Of a stretch of DNA of 64,000 nt, positions 1-11,324 are shown one piece after another (the first letter of the stretch is position 1; each line of letters starts with the position of its first letter). This DNA is from Hyposmocoma kahamanoa (lineage: Eukaryota; Arthropoda; Insecta; Lepidoptera; Cosmopterigidae). The notes under the pieces were generated by a model. That model was given only the letters and a program-made list of their open reading frames with translations. It was not told the origin of the DNA and searched no databases. Where the stretch lies: assembly GCF_003589595.1 (NCBI RefSeq), contig NW_020654972.1:10378758-10442757 (forward strand), in the 5' to 3' direction. Made by a program: the position numbers and the translations under genes.

Positions 1-1662
1 TTTACTGAACTCATCACTTTGAATTTCTTACTATAATTTTTGTAATTAAAGTCCCTAAAATATCGAAGCGAAAAGCATTCACGTTAAATAGATTTCTTTT
101 ATTTTATTATTATTATTACTAAACCTTTTATTTCGAGTAACGTTAACACAACTCCTATTTCGGACAACCGTTTCAATTTTATGTCAATTTGGATGTTGCT
201 GTTGCTTGAAGAAAAATTTATGTGTTTTAGATATTTAAGATATTTAAATTCCATTATACTCGTAGATTAAACGAGTATTTTTAATTGTTAAGTTTTTCCA
301 ATGAGTTTAAAATAAAAGAAGGTTGGATTGAAGCTGCAGAAAAATCGACAGATTGATTTTCTTATTACTATTTCTGACTTTGTTTCAATTTCCATAGCAA
401 ATGCATTTAAAAAATAAATAAAATAAAATTGGCTTTATTTTACATGTGCATGCAAAATAAATAAGAAACAATTGTAGACAATTACATAAATCCTTTATAA
501 GAAAACAACATAATTTAATTTATTAAATTCATTGATAGTTCGAGTTTACTCTTGACAGTGACAGCTTCAGCAACTCGTGGTAACGTATAATGGAAAATTT
601 ACACGGCGACGATCGCCATATTTTTTAAATTATTCATATAAAATTGACACTGGTCCAAGCCTAGTGGCCGCCATTAAGAAAATAATAATAATTTATATTA
701 ATATATTAATTTACTAATACACCAGTACCAGTGTATATATAGTATGAAAAATGGAATATTTTTTTTTAATATTAAAAACAGCCACATGGTTTCCAACTAT
801 CGATTAGGTAGGACCACATCCCTCGTTGAGTAGCGTCAGTTTAAGGTTAATAAGGTTAACGATTCACGGAGCGGTTTTCATCCGCGCCCGCCGGTGCTGC
901 TAGACAGCGGTTTTATTTCAATACTTACGACCTTGCAAGTTTGTGCGGGCACGTAGCTGCCGCGGTTGCGGACACGAAACCGTTGCGATTGCGGAACGGA
1001 CCGCGAAGTTAAAGGGAGTTAATTGCAAGTCGCGCGGTTAATAGAGAACTTACCTTGCGTGCGCCTGCACCACATTGCACCTGAACCGACCGCCAAAGTG
1101 TGCGGGCAACGACGGCCGCAAAGCGCGCAGGTCATCGCGCCCTGCGCGGTTCTACTAGTATGCGGCAACCGCGAGCAACCGTCACCACTACAGGCGTAAA
1201 ACGCGCCGTGAAATATGTTGTTAATTTTACATACTTAACTGCTACATTCTACAGATGCCGCGGTCCCGCGGCAGACGCGGGAGAAAACCGCTCCGTGAGT
1301 TCTTAGTATAACGAAAAATGAGTTTCAGCGCCATCTAACGTGTAATAGTTAGCTATTATATACTAGTAGTATATTTACTAAACCGCCACCTGTTGCTGAA
1401 TGGCTGAACCAGGATGAAAAAAATACTGAAATATTGTAGTATAACTCTTATTCAAGTGAATGTAAGTTTAATTTTGTTAAATTTTAAAATTGTTTTACGT
1501 TGCTTTCACGTATTAAGCCCTACCCAATCAAAATCTTTAAGTTATGGTAGTAGATATCTATAGAGCGTAAAGTTTAAACTGCACACAAGCTAAAAAGTGG
1601 CGACATCGGTACCCGATCTTACACAGCGTCATTGCATATCTCCCCTTTTTTCTATATCTATG
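1..1662 (+). mobile_element. P-element copy 1, non-autonomous, left end outside window
   Basis: This stretch aligns over its whole length with the interior and right end of the complete P-element copy at 54633-57347. Shared landmarks are the block starting near 20 / 54996, the GC-rich block near 860-1020, and the right terminal repeat, which ends 'ccttttttctatatctatg'. The left inverted repeat and the THAP-like exon would lie before base 1. About 145 bp near 1051-1195 is absent from copy 2, and the GC-rich LINE insertion of copy 2 is absent here, so 557-567 is its empty site. No transposase frame is visible. The 8 bp after the end (aggacatc, 1663-1670) would be the target duplication but cannot be checked. 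Confidence 0.8.
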
Positions 1663-1870
1663 AGGACATCCGACCAATTTGGAGGCTGGATCTTTAATAA
1701 TGAATTACAAAATATAATTTGTAAAGCTAAGGCCTTATCTATTCTTGGAGTTGTTATGCACTTTAGCGCATTGTGCAGCGTCGGCTGTTTACAAGTACAT
1801 GGGTATGTACCTCGCTAGTGATGCCTAGAGGTAAACTATAATTTATATCGAGCACGGGCTACTACAATGC

Positions 1871-1884
1871 ATAACTCCTCCCTC
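1871..1884 (-). other. candidate polypurine tract and 3' LTR start of the env remnant
   Basis: On the minus strand the purine run 'gagggagg' is followed directly by 'agttatgc'. Errantivirus LTRs often begin AGTTA after such a tract, and this lies just downstream of the env-like remnant. The far end of the putative LTR and any 5' LTR were not found, so this is inference. Confidence 0.3.
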
Positions 1885-2035
1885 ATTGAGAGCGAAATTA
1901 TGGGGCGAGTTAGAGCCACGATTATTTCCCCACTTATTAAGTATGTGGACTCCATAACTAAAAATAACTAAAATAACAAAAGCAGATGATATGTAGAGTG
2001 TACGGTATACATAATAATATAGAGTAGTACGGTGG

Positions 2036-4320
2036 CTAAACTAACACTTTAAATCTCAATCCGTTTTCACTATCACTTTTCACATTTCCACTTATCGTTC
2101 GTTCTTCTTTCAGCATGTACGTTAGATATCTCAGGTCATCAAGATTTATGCCTTTCAGATTCACCTTGCTAGTTCCTTTGAATTCAACAGATTTCAATTC
2201 TGGTAGAGTTGTAATGGGCGTGACTCTATATTGCACGCTTTCAGAACTGTAGTGAAAGTTTCCCAGTTTGACAGAGCCGACGTAGAGGGTTACAGGTCTC
2301 ATCGATACTCAAAATATAAGTGCCTCGAAGAGTCTCTCTGCTGACATCATTAGAACACTGTTCAGTAAGACTAGTGTCGGTTTTGCTGAATAATATCCAA
2401 CTCACAGGGCTGATCCGCTGTAGTTTGACTCTCTCTATATTAACTTCGCGAGTAATGCAGAGTGAAAGATTTGATTTGAACTCTATTAATTGTTCTACAC
2501 GGGCGCTTTCAGGATAGCTGATAATATGATTTTCAGTACATAAGAATTGGTTGTCTGATATCTCGTCACACGCACAAGCGGCGGGCAGAAATTTCGGACC
2601 ATTCACCAAAAGGTACGGATATTTTGGGATTATTATTTTTGTACCATTTCCAGATAAAATAGGCAATGAATAAATGTTGAACTAACTATATGTAACATTA
2701 TCTGTAAGTGACACTTCCAATAAATACGTGATCTGGTACAAAATCCCTTTTACAAAAGTCTTAACTAACTAACTACCATCGTACGTTCTATCATTACTAG
2801 GTTATTTCTACTGACAGGAGTAAGGTAAGGTACAAATGTTTTTTGATATATTATTTAAAATAGACATGAGTTCCGTAACGTTCACAACGGACTGGTGTAG
2901 TATAGAAACCTTACTGAGGGCTATAGCAGTCTCTATTCCACTCAAAGTTAAATAAATCGTTCGGAAGTTATTTATGACCATACTGAATAGATTTAGTATA
3001 TAAATGGAGTACATAGAGTTGTTTTCTTTTGTGGCAATCAGTCTCACTATTTTTAACCGGCTTCAAAAAGGAGGAGGTTCTCAATTCGACTGTGTGTTCT
3101 TTTTTTTCTTCTTTTTTTTTGCATGTATGTTACGCGATAACTCCGGTATTTGTGAACCGATTTTCATGATTCTTTTTTTATTTTAAAGCTCCCTTTCCCT
3201 TTACTTCCATAGTGGTCCCATTTCATTTTGAAGAAAATCTTCCACCTCCAAGGGCGGCTGTTCACGCATGAAGATTCGTTTTTATAAATAGCGCCTAACT
3301 TTAATTTAGGAGCAATTGCTTTAATGGTTGATTTTGCTATTTCTCCAATTCAAGGCGTTGTTCTCTCGATATACTTTGAGTAGTGTCGTAGTGAGAACCT
3401 GTTTTTATTATCTCCAGTGTCAAGTCCTGTATAGTGGCGAACTAGGGGATATTTCAATAAAACTTAGCAAATAGACGTAATTCCACGTACTTTTGAGGTC
3501 GGTTTTTTAATACCCTGTACTGAGATTATATTATCTCCAGTGTCAAGTCCTGTATAGGGGCAAACTAGGGGATATTTCAATAAAACTTAGCAAATAGACG
3601 TAATTCCACGTACTTTTGAGGTCAGTTTTTTAGTACTCTGTACTGAGATTATTTCAATTCATTTTAAACGTTCGTCCACAATTTGTGAATTTTTATCCAA
3701 AGTTTCTGTACTATTGACCAAACTATCCAACATTTTAGTTATAATAGTAAATTTTTTATCGGTGTGAATTTGTTTGTCCTTCAATTCTAAAATAAATTTA
3801 TCATATTTTTCGACATGGTCAAGATTACCAGTGATCAGTTTTATTGGGGAAACTAATGGGTTAATTAGACCTCGTTTAAATCTGGACGTTGGGATTAGTT
3901 GTTCCAGTTTATCAATAGTTTTGTCCAACATGAGCTCTGCTTAGTTTCTAATATTTTCAAATTCATACTGAAATGGCTTGTAAATATCTATTAACCCACT
4001 AAAACTCCTATATCTAATAATATTAAAAGTAGGATCATTCTGAATTAAACTTAAATCTAATATTTTAACTATGACCCATTTATTTTCCTGCTTGAAAGCT
4101 TGTCCTTTCTTGACTGGAAGTATTCCTGGGTTTCTGTCGACCTTTTGAATTTGAATGCTCTGCTGTTGAATTGATGACTGCTTTCACTACTATCAGAATC
4201 AGGGCCAGGAGGGCGACGTCGAAGATCAAGTTGTACTTTTGTTTCTTAGAACAAAAACAAACTATTACAGGAAACATAAAATGGAAAATTTATTAAAGTC
4301 AAAGAAAATAAGACTTAACA
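2036..4320 (-). pseudogene. broken envelope-like gene of an errantivirus-type endogenous retroelement
   Basis: Reading on the minus strand, several frames line up as one decayed envelope-like protein. 4277-4080 has a hydrophobic stretch followed by a basic region. About 4075-3940 continues in other frames with a stop. 3931-3659 carries a basic R-x-K-R type processing site followed by a hydrophobic stretch, as in baculovirus-F-like and gypsy-type envelope proteins. After a repeat insertion at 3048-3660 the frame resumes at 3047-2808 and then, frameshifted, at 2666-2036. It is broken by at least one stop, frameshifts and the insertion, and no gag or pol lies next to it. Known for the family: such genes come from Ty3/gypsy errantiviruses, for example TED of moths. 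Assignment rests on the processing site, order and layout; clade is not certain. Confidence 0.55.
3048..3661 (+). repeat. Family A interspersed repeat with tandemly duplicated tail
   Basis: The copy starts 'aaccggcttcaaaaaggagg' and runs through the usual internal landmarks (tgtatgttacgcgataactc, tcaataaaacttagcaaat, cttttgaggtcggttttt). Its last about 123 bp is repeated in tandem (starts at 3411 and 3534). It is the long variant with an extra internal block that is also seen, reversed, at 34110-34290. It interrupts the env-like remnant. I recognise the family as abundant in Lepidoptera but cannot name it. Confidence 0.75.
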
Positions 4321-4679
4321 ATGACATGAAACACCACCATAGATAATATTACAAGTGCAACTATCTTTTCTGCACTCCAATGTAGCAAAATAAGGCACTT
4401 TTCCATGAATTTCGAGGTTTTCGGCGAGAAAATTGACACGATCATAACGTACAAAGCGAAAAGGTGGACTGAGCTCAGGTACTTATAGTGGTATTTATAG
4501 TGGTTTCTTCAGTAATGAACGCGATTAACAATTTTAATGGAACTAAATTTGGAATGGTACACATATTTGTAGGTCAGGGATACAATTAATGTTTACCTGA
4601 GTGCCTTTTACGAAGATAGGGTATCCTTTAGAGTCTATGCAAACGGTGTCTTTTATTTTTTATTCTATGACGACGCGTA
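4321..4679. other. unassigned AT-rich stretch
   Basis: Nothing coding or repetitive is recognised here. It may be the 5' part of the env-bearing element. Confidence 0.4.
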
Positions 4680-5490
4680 CCTTACCTATATCTGCCGGAA
4701 GGCAGGAATGTGACCATTACTGCGTTCCGGTTTTGAAAGGTAAAGGCACGTGTACACGCTAAGAAAAGTCACCGGGTCTATACAAGAATTCGTGTCGTTT
4801 CTACACACGAACTGTGTACACAGCCTCGGCGCCGGGTAAGAAAAAAAATCTTGCCTACCCCAGAGTCGACGCACTCTGCCGGTATTGTATGGGGCGCATT
4901 GTCAGTAAACGAACGTTTATGCCACTAATTTTATTGCGACTAATAAATTGCATGATTTACTTATAAATTTAGTAGAGGAACAATCCGTATTGTGGGACGA
5001 AACCTTAGAGATTTATAAAGATAAACGACGTACGTTTGAGGCATGGAGAGAAATATTTATTATTCTATACATATAATTTGCAATCACCATTTTTTTTATT
5101 AGTAGTCAACATATTTCTTCACACAGTCGGTAGTAAAACGAGAGCTACCTGGAAGTGCACTGACACGTTTACCCTATACAAGTCTGCCCGAAAGCATTCG
5201 TATCGTGTACATACTCATCATTTTCTTGTCTGCAACAGACACGACATATTTTCGTGGCTAGATTCAACAAAACTCTTGTCGTGTACAAGGTCATTCTCAT
5301 CTTTTCTGATGCAGACACGACGAATTTCTTAACATGCACACGCGCCCTAAGGGTGCTGGTGAAATTACGGGCACATGGGACTTTGTGATTTAAAGCTCTG
5401 AGTGGCACTGCAACTGTTAAGGATAGGCGTGTCGCTTACCACCAGGTGCACGACTTGTTCACACCGTCACTTGATATTATATAAAAACGC
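4680..5490 (+). repeat. Family B SINE-like repeat, split by a MITE
   Basis: The head (ccttacctatatctgccgg ... gcgttccggttttgaaagg) ends at about 4746. The body (gggtgctggtgaaattacgg ... cgcttaccaccaggtgcacg) resumes at about 5347 and runs to the 'cacttgatattata' end. The same order occurs, unbroken, in other copies at 11325-11512 (+) and 40530-40850 (-). Confidence 0.7.
4747..5346. mobile_element. MITE inserted in Family B copy
   Basis: The ends form an imperfect inverted repeat (left 'gcacgtgtacacgctaagaa', right reversed 'gcgcgtgtgcatgttaagaa'). The flanking bases suggest a short duplication (taaagg / taaggg). Internally a 'ctatacaag ... cgtgtcg'-like motif occurs twice. No reading frame resembling a transposase is present. 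Confidence 0.45.
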
Positions 5491-5688
5491 GTTTCACGAA
5501 CCCGTAGAGGCTCGGAAAACTGATTGTTGCATTTGTATCGATTCAAACGCGCGTAAAAAGAGATACAAACGTCCGCGAATGCATCGCGTTTACGCGTATC
5601 ATATGCGCGTCATCATCGGCGTGTATAAAATACGCCGTGTGTATAGGATCTTACACACAGCGATATTCTTTACTGAAAAGTTGTCTCG
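5491..5688. other. unassigned stretch with CG-rich words and a TATA-like box
   Basis: The segment is denser in 'cgcg' words than its surroundings and contains 'tataaaa' near 5624. Frames here do not resemble known proteins. No gene can be supported. Confidence 0.3.
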
Positions 5689-5735
5689 GTAGTTCTCAAC
5701 ATGTGAATCTTCATGATACACATGTTGAGAACTAC
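5689..5735. repeat. perfect 17-bp inverted repeat (hairpin)
   Basis: Arms 'gtagttctcaacatgtg' (5689-5705) and its exact reverse complement (5719-5735) flank a 13-base loop. No function is known. It could be the end of a small foldback element or a recombination scar. Confidence 0.8.
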
Positions 5736-5989
5736 TATTACATTGCAAAAGCTTTAAAAAATTAGAGTTAAATTATAACAAATGAGTGTGTGACAAAAAC
5801 AACAACAAGTGTGTGTAACAAGTGAGTGCAATATATTGGAATTAATTTGAATTTAAAAAAAAAAAATTAATTTTATTACTACTTTCTGAAGATTCTTTAA
5901 GGTCGTAATAAATAGCATTTTTATAAAACACATATTTTTTTACATTCTTAATATCAGCTGGTATATCTAATTTCAGTCTTATTGTTTTT

Positions 5990-6240
5990 TCTTTGTATGA
6001 CATCAAGTGACGGGAAGTGCACCTGATGGTAAGCGACACGTCTGTCCATAACAGTTGCAGTGCCACTCACAACTTTAAATCGCAAAGATCTTAGGGGCAC
6101 TCACTGCGCCTATATGCCCATGTATCTGTATCATGCTCACATTAATGCTGGCTGCAGAAATAGGCATGGTGGCAGTACTTCCTTGGACGAACTCTTACAC
6201 AACGAGTTCTACTGCTACTGTATAGAAATAAATATAAAAA
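5990..6240 (-). repeat. Family B SINE-like repeat
   Basis: Shows the reverse landmarks 'caagtgacgggaagtgcacc', 'cataacagttgcagtgcca', 'ctttaaatcgcaaagatc' and the 'ggacgaactcttacacaacg' end. Confidence 0.75.
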
Positions 6241-6727
6241 AAAAAATTACGACACATTTTAAGTGTCAGTATTAATTAACACAATGACAAAAAAATGGAA
6301 AGCTGAATGCGTGCCAGCCTTTGCCTGTTTCATTTGTTTCAATCAGGAGAAATTGTTACGCATGCGTAATTACGAAATGGCGCCGTTTTCGTAAAATGGT
6401 TGCGAAATATTTATTTTTTGTTACAAATATACGAAATAGGTGTAATTCAAGTGATTTGAATCTACGCTAGACGTTTTGAGTGAAGCGTAAATTGAAAAAG
6501 ATGATTTCTTGCCGGCAAAATCTCGAGACCAAATAATAAATACATTATTACATTTTGTGAAAAATGTACACCGATGTCGTAACGCGTCACCCAAAGGTCA
6601 ATGAAACGTTTACAAGAGACTAGTTTTGAAAAAATTAATTTCAAATCAATGTATTGTAATTAATTGCGCTGGTATGGTACCTGTGTCCTGAAACTTAGCA
6701 TCGTAGCACTTTCAATACGACGACAAT
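6241..6727. other. unassigned AT-rich stretch
   Basis: No gene or recognised repeat. Short frames on both strands look random. Confidence 0.4.
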
Positions 6728-6890
6728 TAACTGCCTCCGTGACCGAACGGTTACTATGCTGGTCTGTCACGCAGAAGTCTCGGATTTGGATCCGGGGCGG
6801 GATATAGAGCGGGGCTATGAGATATTGTAATACTGTGCACGTTAAAAAACATAAGCTGAGTGGATGACGATCATCATCACCCTATCATTC
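6728..6890 (+). repeat. tRNA-derived SINE
   Basis: The tRNA-like head has an A box (tgaccgaacggtta) and a degenerate B box (ggatttggatcc), followed by an unrelated body and a 'gatcatcatcaccc' tail. It is related to copies at 54415-54620 (+), 20335-20545 (-) and 34316-34510 (-). It is not a tRNA gene because the acceptor stem does not pair. Confidence 0.65.
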
Positions 6891-6939
6891 CAATTTTGTT
6901 ACTTAATTCATTTTAGGAAATGAAACTATTTTTCCAGAT

Positions 6940-7015
6940 TTAAATCGCGTATATATGTTTTTTCAAAGAAACCGACGTTTCGGGCCCTTTACAGATCCCA
7001 TGGTCATGGTTGACT
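6940..7015 (-). repeat. dispersed repeat fragment (cgaaacgt family)
   Basis: The reverse complement resembles 57350-57425: both have 'gggacctgtaaagagc'-like and 'gaaacgt.ggttt'-like words followed by an A-rich run and 'atatacgcgatttaa'. Confidence 0.55.
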
Positions 7016-7124
7016 ATCAACAATAATAGTAATAATATATAATAATATGTTTAGTGTAGTATATATTTTTGTAGCAGTAGAGCTCTTTGTCAAATATTTC
7101 GTCCGTCAAGCTGTAATGTGAGCA

Positions 7125-7510
7125 TTACTGCGTTCTAGTTTTGATATGAAATAACAGGCATATGAGACTTATCAACTTATGTCTCAGGGTGTTAGACGCA
7201 GTGGCAGTGCCCCCAGATCTTTGCGTTTTAAAGCTCTGAGTGGTACTGCAACTTTTATGGAAAGGCGTATCGTTTACCACCAGGCGTACCACTTGGACCC
7301 AACGCCACTTGGCGAGAGGGTATGGCAAGCGAACACATGATATCATATATATATATCATGATATCATGTGTGATATCAAGTATGCGAGATATCGCATATC
7401 ACGGTCACGTGCTGCTACATATATGACAATAATGGGAAAAGTTGAAGACAAGAGATGCGCTGGAAGATGTAAAAAGTCATGGTTATGCCACATTAAGGGA
7501 TTTTAAGAAG
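7125..7510 (+). repeat. Family B-like repeat fused to a LINE 3'-end fragment
   Basis: 7125-7330 carries Family B words. From about 7330 it shares a block with 9660-9820, including the 'gagagggtatggcaag' and 'tatcatatatatat' words. 7408-7505 then encodes a fragment with 'MGKVEDKR' and 'SWL' motifs, typical of the C-terminal end of many insect non-LTR element ORFs. The same composite occurs at 9590-9945. Confidence 0.55.
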
Positions 7511-8019
7511 CTTATGTTGGAGAGGCTTATGTCCAGAATCGGACGTCTTTCGGCTGAAATTTAATAACAAGCTTCGTTGCCCAATAAATATATCGTCTTA
7601 ATATCACTAAGTTCGAAAAATGTGCATAACCGCCATTTTTTCTTCTTTTTCCCTCCAATAACTCAGTATTCGTGGTCAGGGCGACTGGCGGTCTGAAAGC
7701 CATTTTTCCTAAGCAGTATTTCATCGCAAATAACAAATTTTCGTACCACCTAGCCCCTATCGTTATGATAATTCATAAGTTTACGATCGAGTGTCCTGAA
7801 ACTGATATTTCTAAGATTTCTGATTTATTTTTATTGAACTATGGCTACATTGCTTCAACCTGAATATTTATGTGTCTTGTATCTTTGTTAAAAGGAAAAA
7901 CGTATACATTGTTTATGTACACACGATGATGTATTCGACAAAACGTAAAAGCAATAGAGGTGACAGTTTCATGCGGAATATCAAATTTAAAATATATTCT
8001 TAGTATTAATCTCAGTGAA
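7511..8019. other. unassigned stretch
   Basis: No gene or recognised repeat is visible. Confidence 0.4.
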
Positions 8020-8290
8020 TACTAAAAAACCGCGTTCAAAAGTTGGTGGAACAACACCTATTTGGCAAGTTTTATTGAAATTGGTTACCGGAAAATGCTC
8101 TAAACCGGACTCATTCCCTACTTTGCCACCCGTAGGCCTGGAAAATTTTCTTCAAATTTAAATGCGGCCACTACCGACATACTTTTCCAACAAAAAAGAA
8201 TCATCAAATTGGGTTCACAAAATAATGTGAGTTTTCCTTGTGTGTGTGTGTGAGTGAGTCCTTTTTTAAAGTTAAAAAGAATGCTAGTGT
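8020..8290 (-). repeat. Family A repeat, diverged
   Basis: Shows reversed Family A landmarks: 'aaaaccgcgttcaaaagttg', 'gcaagttttattgaaattgg', 'ctactttgccacccgtagg' and 'caaaaaagaatcatcaaat'. Confidence 0.7.
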
Positions 8291-8940
8291 TACTCAAATC
8301 AAGTCATCAACTTCAGGAAAAACAAATAATGAAGAAATTTAAAACGTAATATAGTAAAAATTAATTCGTGTACGTACAAAAACCCACCATTTTTTTTCAA
8401 ATAAAAGTAAATAAATATTTTTAAGAAATGGTCGAAATCGTTTCACGTCACAGGTAGTGTACCCTTTTGAAAAAGTGGTGGACTCGAATTTATCGTCCGT
8501 GAATACACATTTTTGCTTTTGAAGGGTTTAACGGATTTCAGTTTAATTTAAATTTTATTCTCAAAGGTAATAAGGAGAATCCTATTAGCGTTTGCAATTG
8601 TCCTATAATCGGATTACAATCGTAATCGACTTTGTTGAATCGATTTCAGTAATATTTAAATTTGATATTGACAATTTGGGACTATTCCTTTTCCAAGTTT
8701 GACAAGCTGACAATTGTCTGAACTAAAATATGAAATGACCAACAATCTCCTGGCAAAAAGGGCAGCGTCTCAATGATTATCGATATTTTGACAAAAATGC
8801 ACATTGCTAACGCTAAGAATTTTTTTAAATTATTTTTACCTTATCAGCTCGTTATGAAACTGAGCTGACATGAGCTGGCAAATAAAAGAAATAGTGCTTA
8901 AAACAGGGTTTGAAATATAAAATAAAATGCATTTTTTCTT
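8291..8940. other. unassigned AT-rich stretch
   Basis: A short block near 8375-8425 resembles the sequence flanking the LINE at 32745-32790. Otherwise nothing is recognised. Confidence 0.4.
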
Positions 8941-8944
8941 TTTT

Positions 8945-9060
8945 TTATGACGCCATGTGACAAGTCATGTGCCTGGTCGTAAGCGGCATGCCTGTCCATA
9001 ACAGTTGCATTGCCATAACAAGTTGACAAGTCCCATGTGCCTGGAATTTCACAAGCACCC
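8945..9060 (-). repeat. Family B fragment, followed by Family A (-) at 9070-9290 and a Family B end at 9330-9390
   Basis: 'ccataacagttgcattgcc' and 'gacaagtcccatgtgcctgg' mark Family B. Family A words (cctttgaggtggaatatttc, ggagttatcgcgtaacata) then interrupt it, and the Family B end (ggtggcaaacttccaagga) resumes. This is a nested insertion. Confidence 0.6.
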
Positions 9061-9589
9061 TTACCCTTCAATAACCTAACCTACGGTTAAAAATCCGACC
9101 GTTTCCCCCCTTTGAGGTGGAATATTTCCTTGAAATTTAAATGGACCACATCTGAGGTACCTTCTTTCCAACAAAAATTATCTAAATTAGTTCACAAATG
9201 GCGGAGTTATCGCGTAACATACATATAAAAACAAAAAAAACATTCAAACGAATTGAGAACCTCTTCTTTTTTTTAAGTCAGTTAAAAATGGAACGTATTA
9301 ATGTTCACATACTGCTTGGCGGTAGAAATAAGTAAGGTGGCAAACTTCCAAGGACACTTTCACAAGGAGTTTTGCTGCTACTAAATAATAATATTACTAT
9401 AAATATTATAATATAGTTTAATACTTGAAATTTACATGCAATGTGGCAATTTCAATCTTTAGTCATTATTTCGAAAACATTATGCACATTCTTGAATATC
9501 CGTTCTTTCCATGCGACCAAACCACCGAAGCTTTAATTTCCCTTGCTATCTAATTCACTACAACATTATTCACATCATAATACCCTTTT

Positions 9590-9945
9590 ATTATCAGAGG
9601 TCGGCAATTATCATTTGCGTGTCAATGGCTGGTGCTAGTGTCACTTAGGTCTTTGTGGTTTAAAGTTCAGACTGGCAATGTAACTGGGATGTTATGGGTG
9701 GGTATGTCGCATACCACCAGGCGTACTACTTGGATCCAACGCTATTTGGCGAGAGGGTATGGCAAGTGAAAACATGATATCATATATATATCAAGTATGC
9801 GAGATATCGCATTACACGATCACGTGCTGCGACACAAGAGACTGCGTCAACTTATAATAATGGGAAAAGTTGAAGACAAGAGACGCGTTGGAAGACGTAA
9901 AACGTCATGGTTACGCTACATTAAGGGAGTGGATTGGAATCACAA
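9590..9945 (+). repeat. Family B-like repeat fused to LINE 3'-end fragment, second copy
   Basis: Same structure as 7125-7510. The LINE-like frame (9797-9945) has 'MGKVEDKRRVGRRKTSWLR', matching C-terminal tails of non-LTR element ORFs, and is better preserved than in the other copy. Confidence 0.6.
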
Positions 9946-10087
9946 ACGCAGAACAACAGTTTTTTTTATTTTATGGATGGGGATAAATTTGCCATATTGA
10001 TGGCCAATCTGCAGTAGTGGAGAGGCACCTTAAGAAGAAGAAGTACAATGACAGCATTATGCAGTAATATCCATATATGGGTGTCCA

Positions 10088-10366
10088 TTAGGTTCGCGCA
10101 CCAACTGTGCTCCGCGCATCTGCAACTGCTCCAGTAGTGGATACGTTCGCAGGCAACGTCCCTCGCTCCGCGCGTTGGCGGTTTTTGCACGCGAGCAAAG
10201 CATCATTCGCGTTTGCTAAACGTTCACATGAAAAATGTGGACCAACTGCAGATGTACAGAGCGGAGTCGTTACGCGAAACAATGGAGTACTTGGTTTTTT
10301 TGTAGTGATGCGCGTAACGTCTCCATTTGAGCGGTTACTTTTTGGTTTAGCTGGTACGCGAACTTA
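10088..10366. mobile_element. PIF/Harbinger-like MITE, 273 bp
   Basis: The inverted ends 'ggttcgcgcaccaactg' (10091) and reversed 'gttcgcgtaccagct' (ending 10363) are flanked by TTA on each side (10088-10090, 10364-10366). The block is clearly more GC-rich than its surroundings. A 3-bp TTA duplication is typical of PIF/Harbinger, but no transposase is present to confirm the family. The flanking bases tcc/gga extend the palindrome. Confidence 0.55.
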
Positions 10367-10647
10367 ATGGATACTCATTTTTAGACATGCTGAATTGTAC
10401 CGTCGCGATATCATGTCTATCATCTAACTTCTACTTAGGGTACCAATTTGCTAATTTTCATTAAACCACTGGCTATTGCAATTGCATTGAGACTCCACTG
10501 ACATTATATAGCAATTACGACAGCATTTGTTATTCTACTAAAATTTTGTAGTACTATAGCAGTGATGGCATTCATTCATTCACTAACGATCTATGTTGCC
10601 TTACCAAAAGTTACAGAACAGAAATTACTGCGCATATCTTAATTTAT

Positions 10648-10885
10648 ATCAACCGACTTCAAAAAAATGATGGAGGTTATACGTTCGGCTGTATGTATGT
10701 TTTCCGATTTCTCCGTCAATTGTGGACCGATTTTGAAAATACTTTTTGTTTGAAAGGGTGGTCCCATTGTTACCAAGTCAGAATTTAATGAGGGTATACT
10801 CACCAATTTCTCCATCAATTTGTAGACCGGTTTTGAAAATTCTTTTTTATTTGAAAGGGTATTTTCTCCAAGTGGTCCCTGATGC
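10648..10885 (+). repeat. Family A repeat with partial internal duplication
   Basis: Starts 'aaccgacttcaaaaaaatga'. 'ccgattt.tcc.tcaatt.gt' followed by 'accg.ttttgaaaat.ctttt' occurs twice, near 10700 and 10805. Confidence 0.6.
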
Positions 10886-11324
10886 CGACGAAGCTCGTCC
10901 GGGGTTCGCTTCGGGTATCACAAATTACTGATTATTTTCCGCAAATAAAACTCGACTTTTCATTCAACACTATACACGTCAACAAACCACCGTCAACATG
11001 ACAACCAGAAAAAAGTATAAAATGCCCAAATGAGTCAGTAACAGTCCTATTATCACCAACAAGTTAGAATCATGAGGTGAGCCCATAGAAATCGAAAAAA
11101 ACCGTTAAGCAAAATTTTGAGGTGGTGTTTTTTTCAATAAAAAGTTTCAATTATCTCATTTAATCTGCTTTTAGTCTGCAAATCAATTATATATAATATT
11201 AGTAGACTACACCACTGCTGCCACCGACTTGCCATTGAAGAGCAGAATACGAAACAATTGCAATGCCATTTGAATGGGAGCACGACGTCTCGCCACTGTT
11301 AAACCACGACTACTCTTAACCTTA
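10886..11324. other. unassigned stretch
   Basis: Nothing recognised. Confidence 0.4.

Noticed and set aside
4080..4277. Independent small membrane protein
   Set aside because: Better explained as the N-terminal part of the broken envelope-like gene, in the right order and strand.
10107..10367. 86-codon plus-strand frame
   Set aside because: Lies entirely within the MITE at 10091-10363, with minus frames just as long; composition effect.
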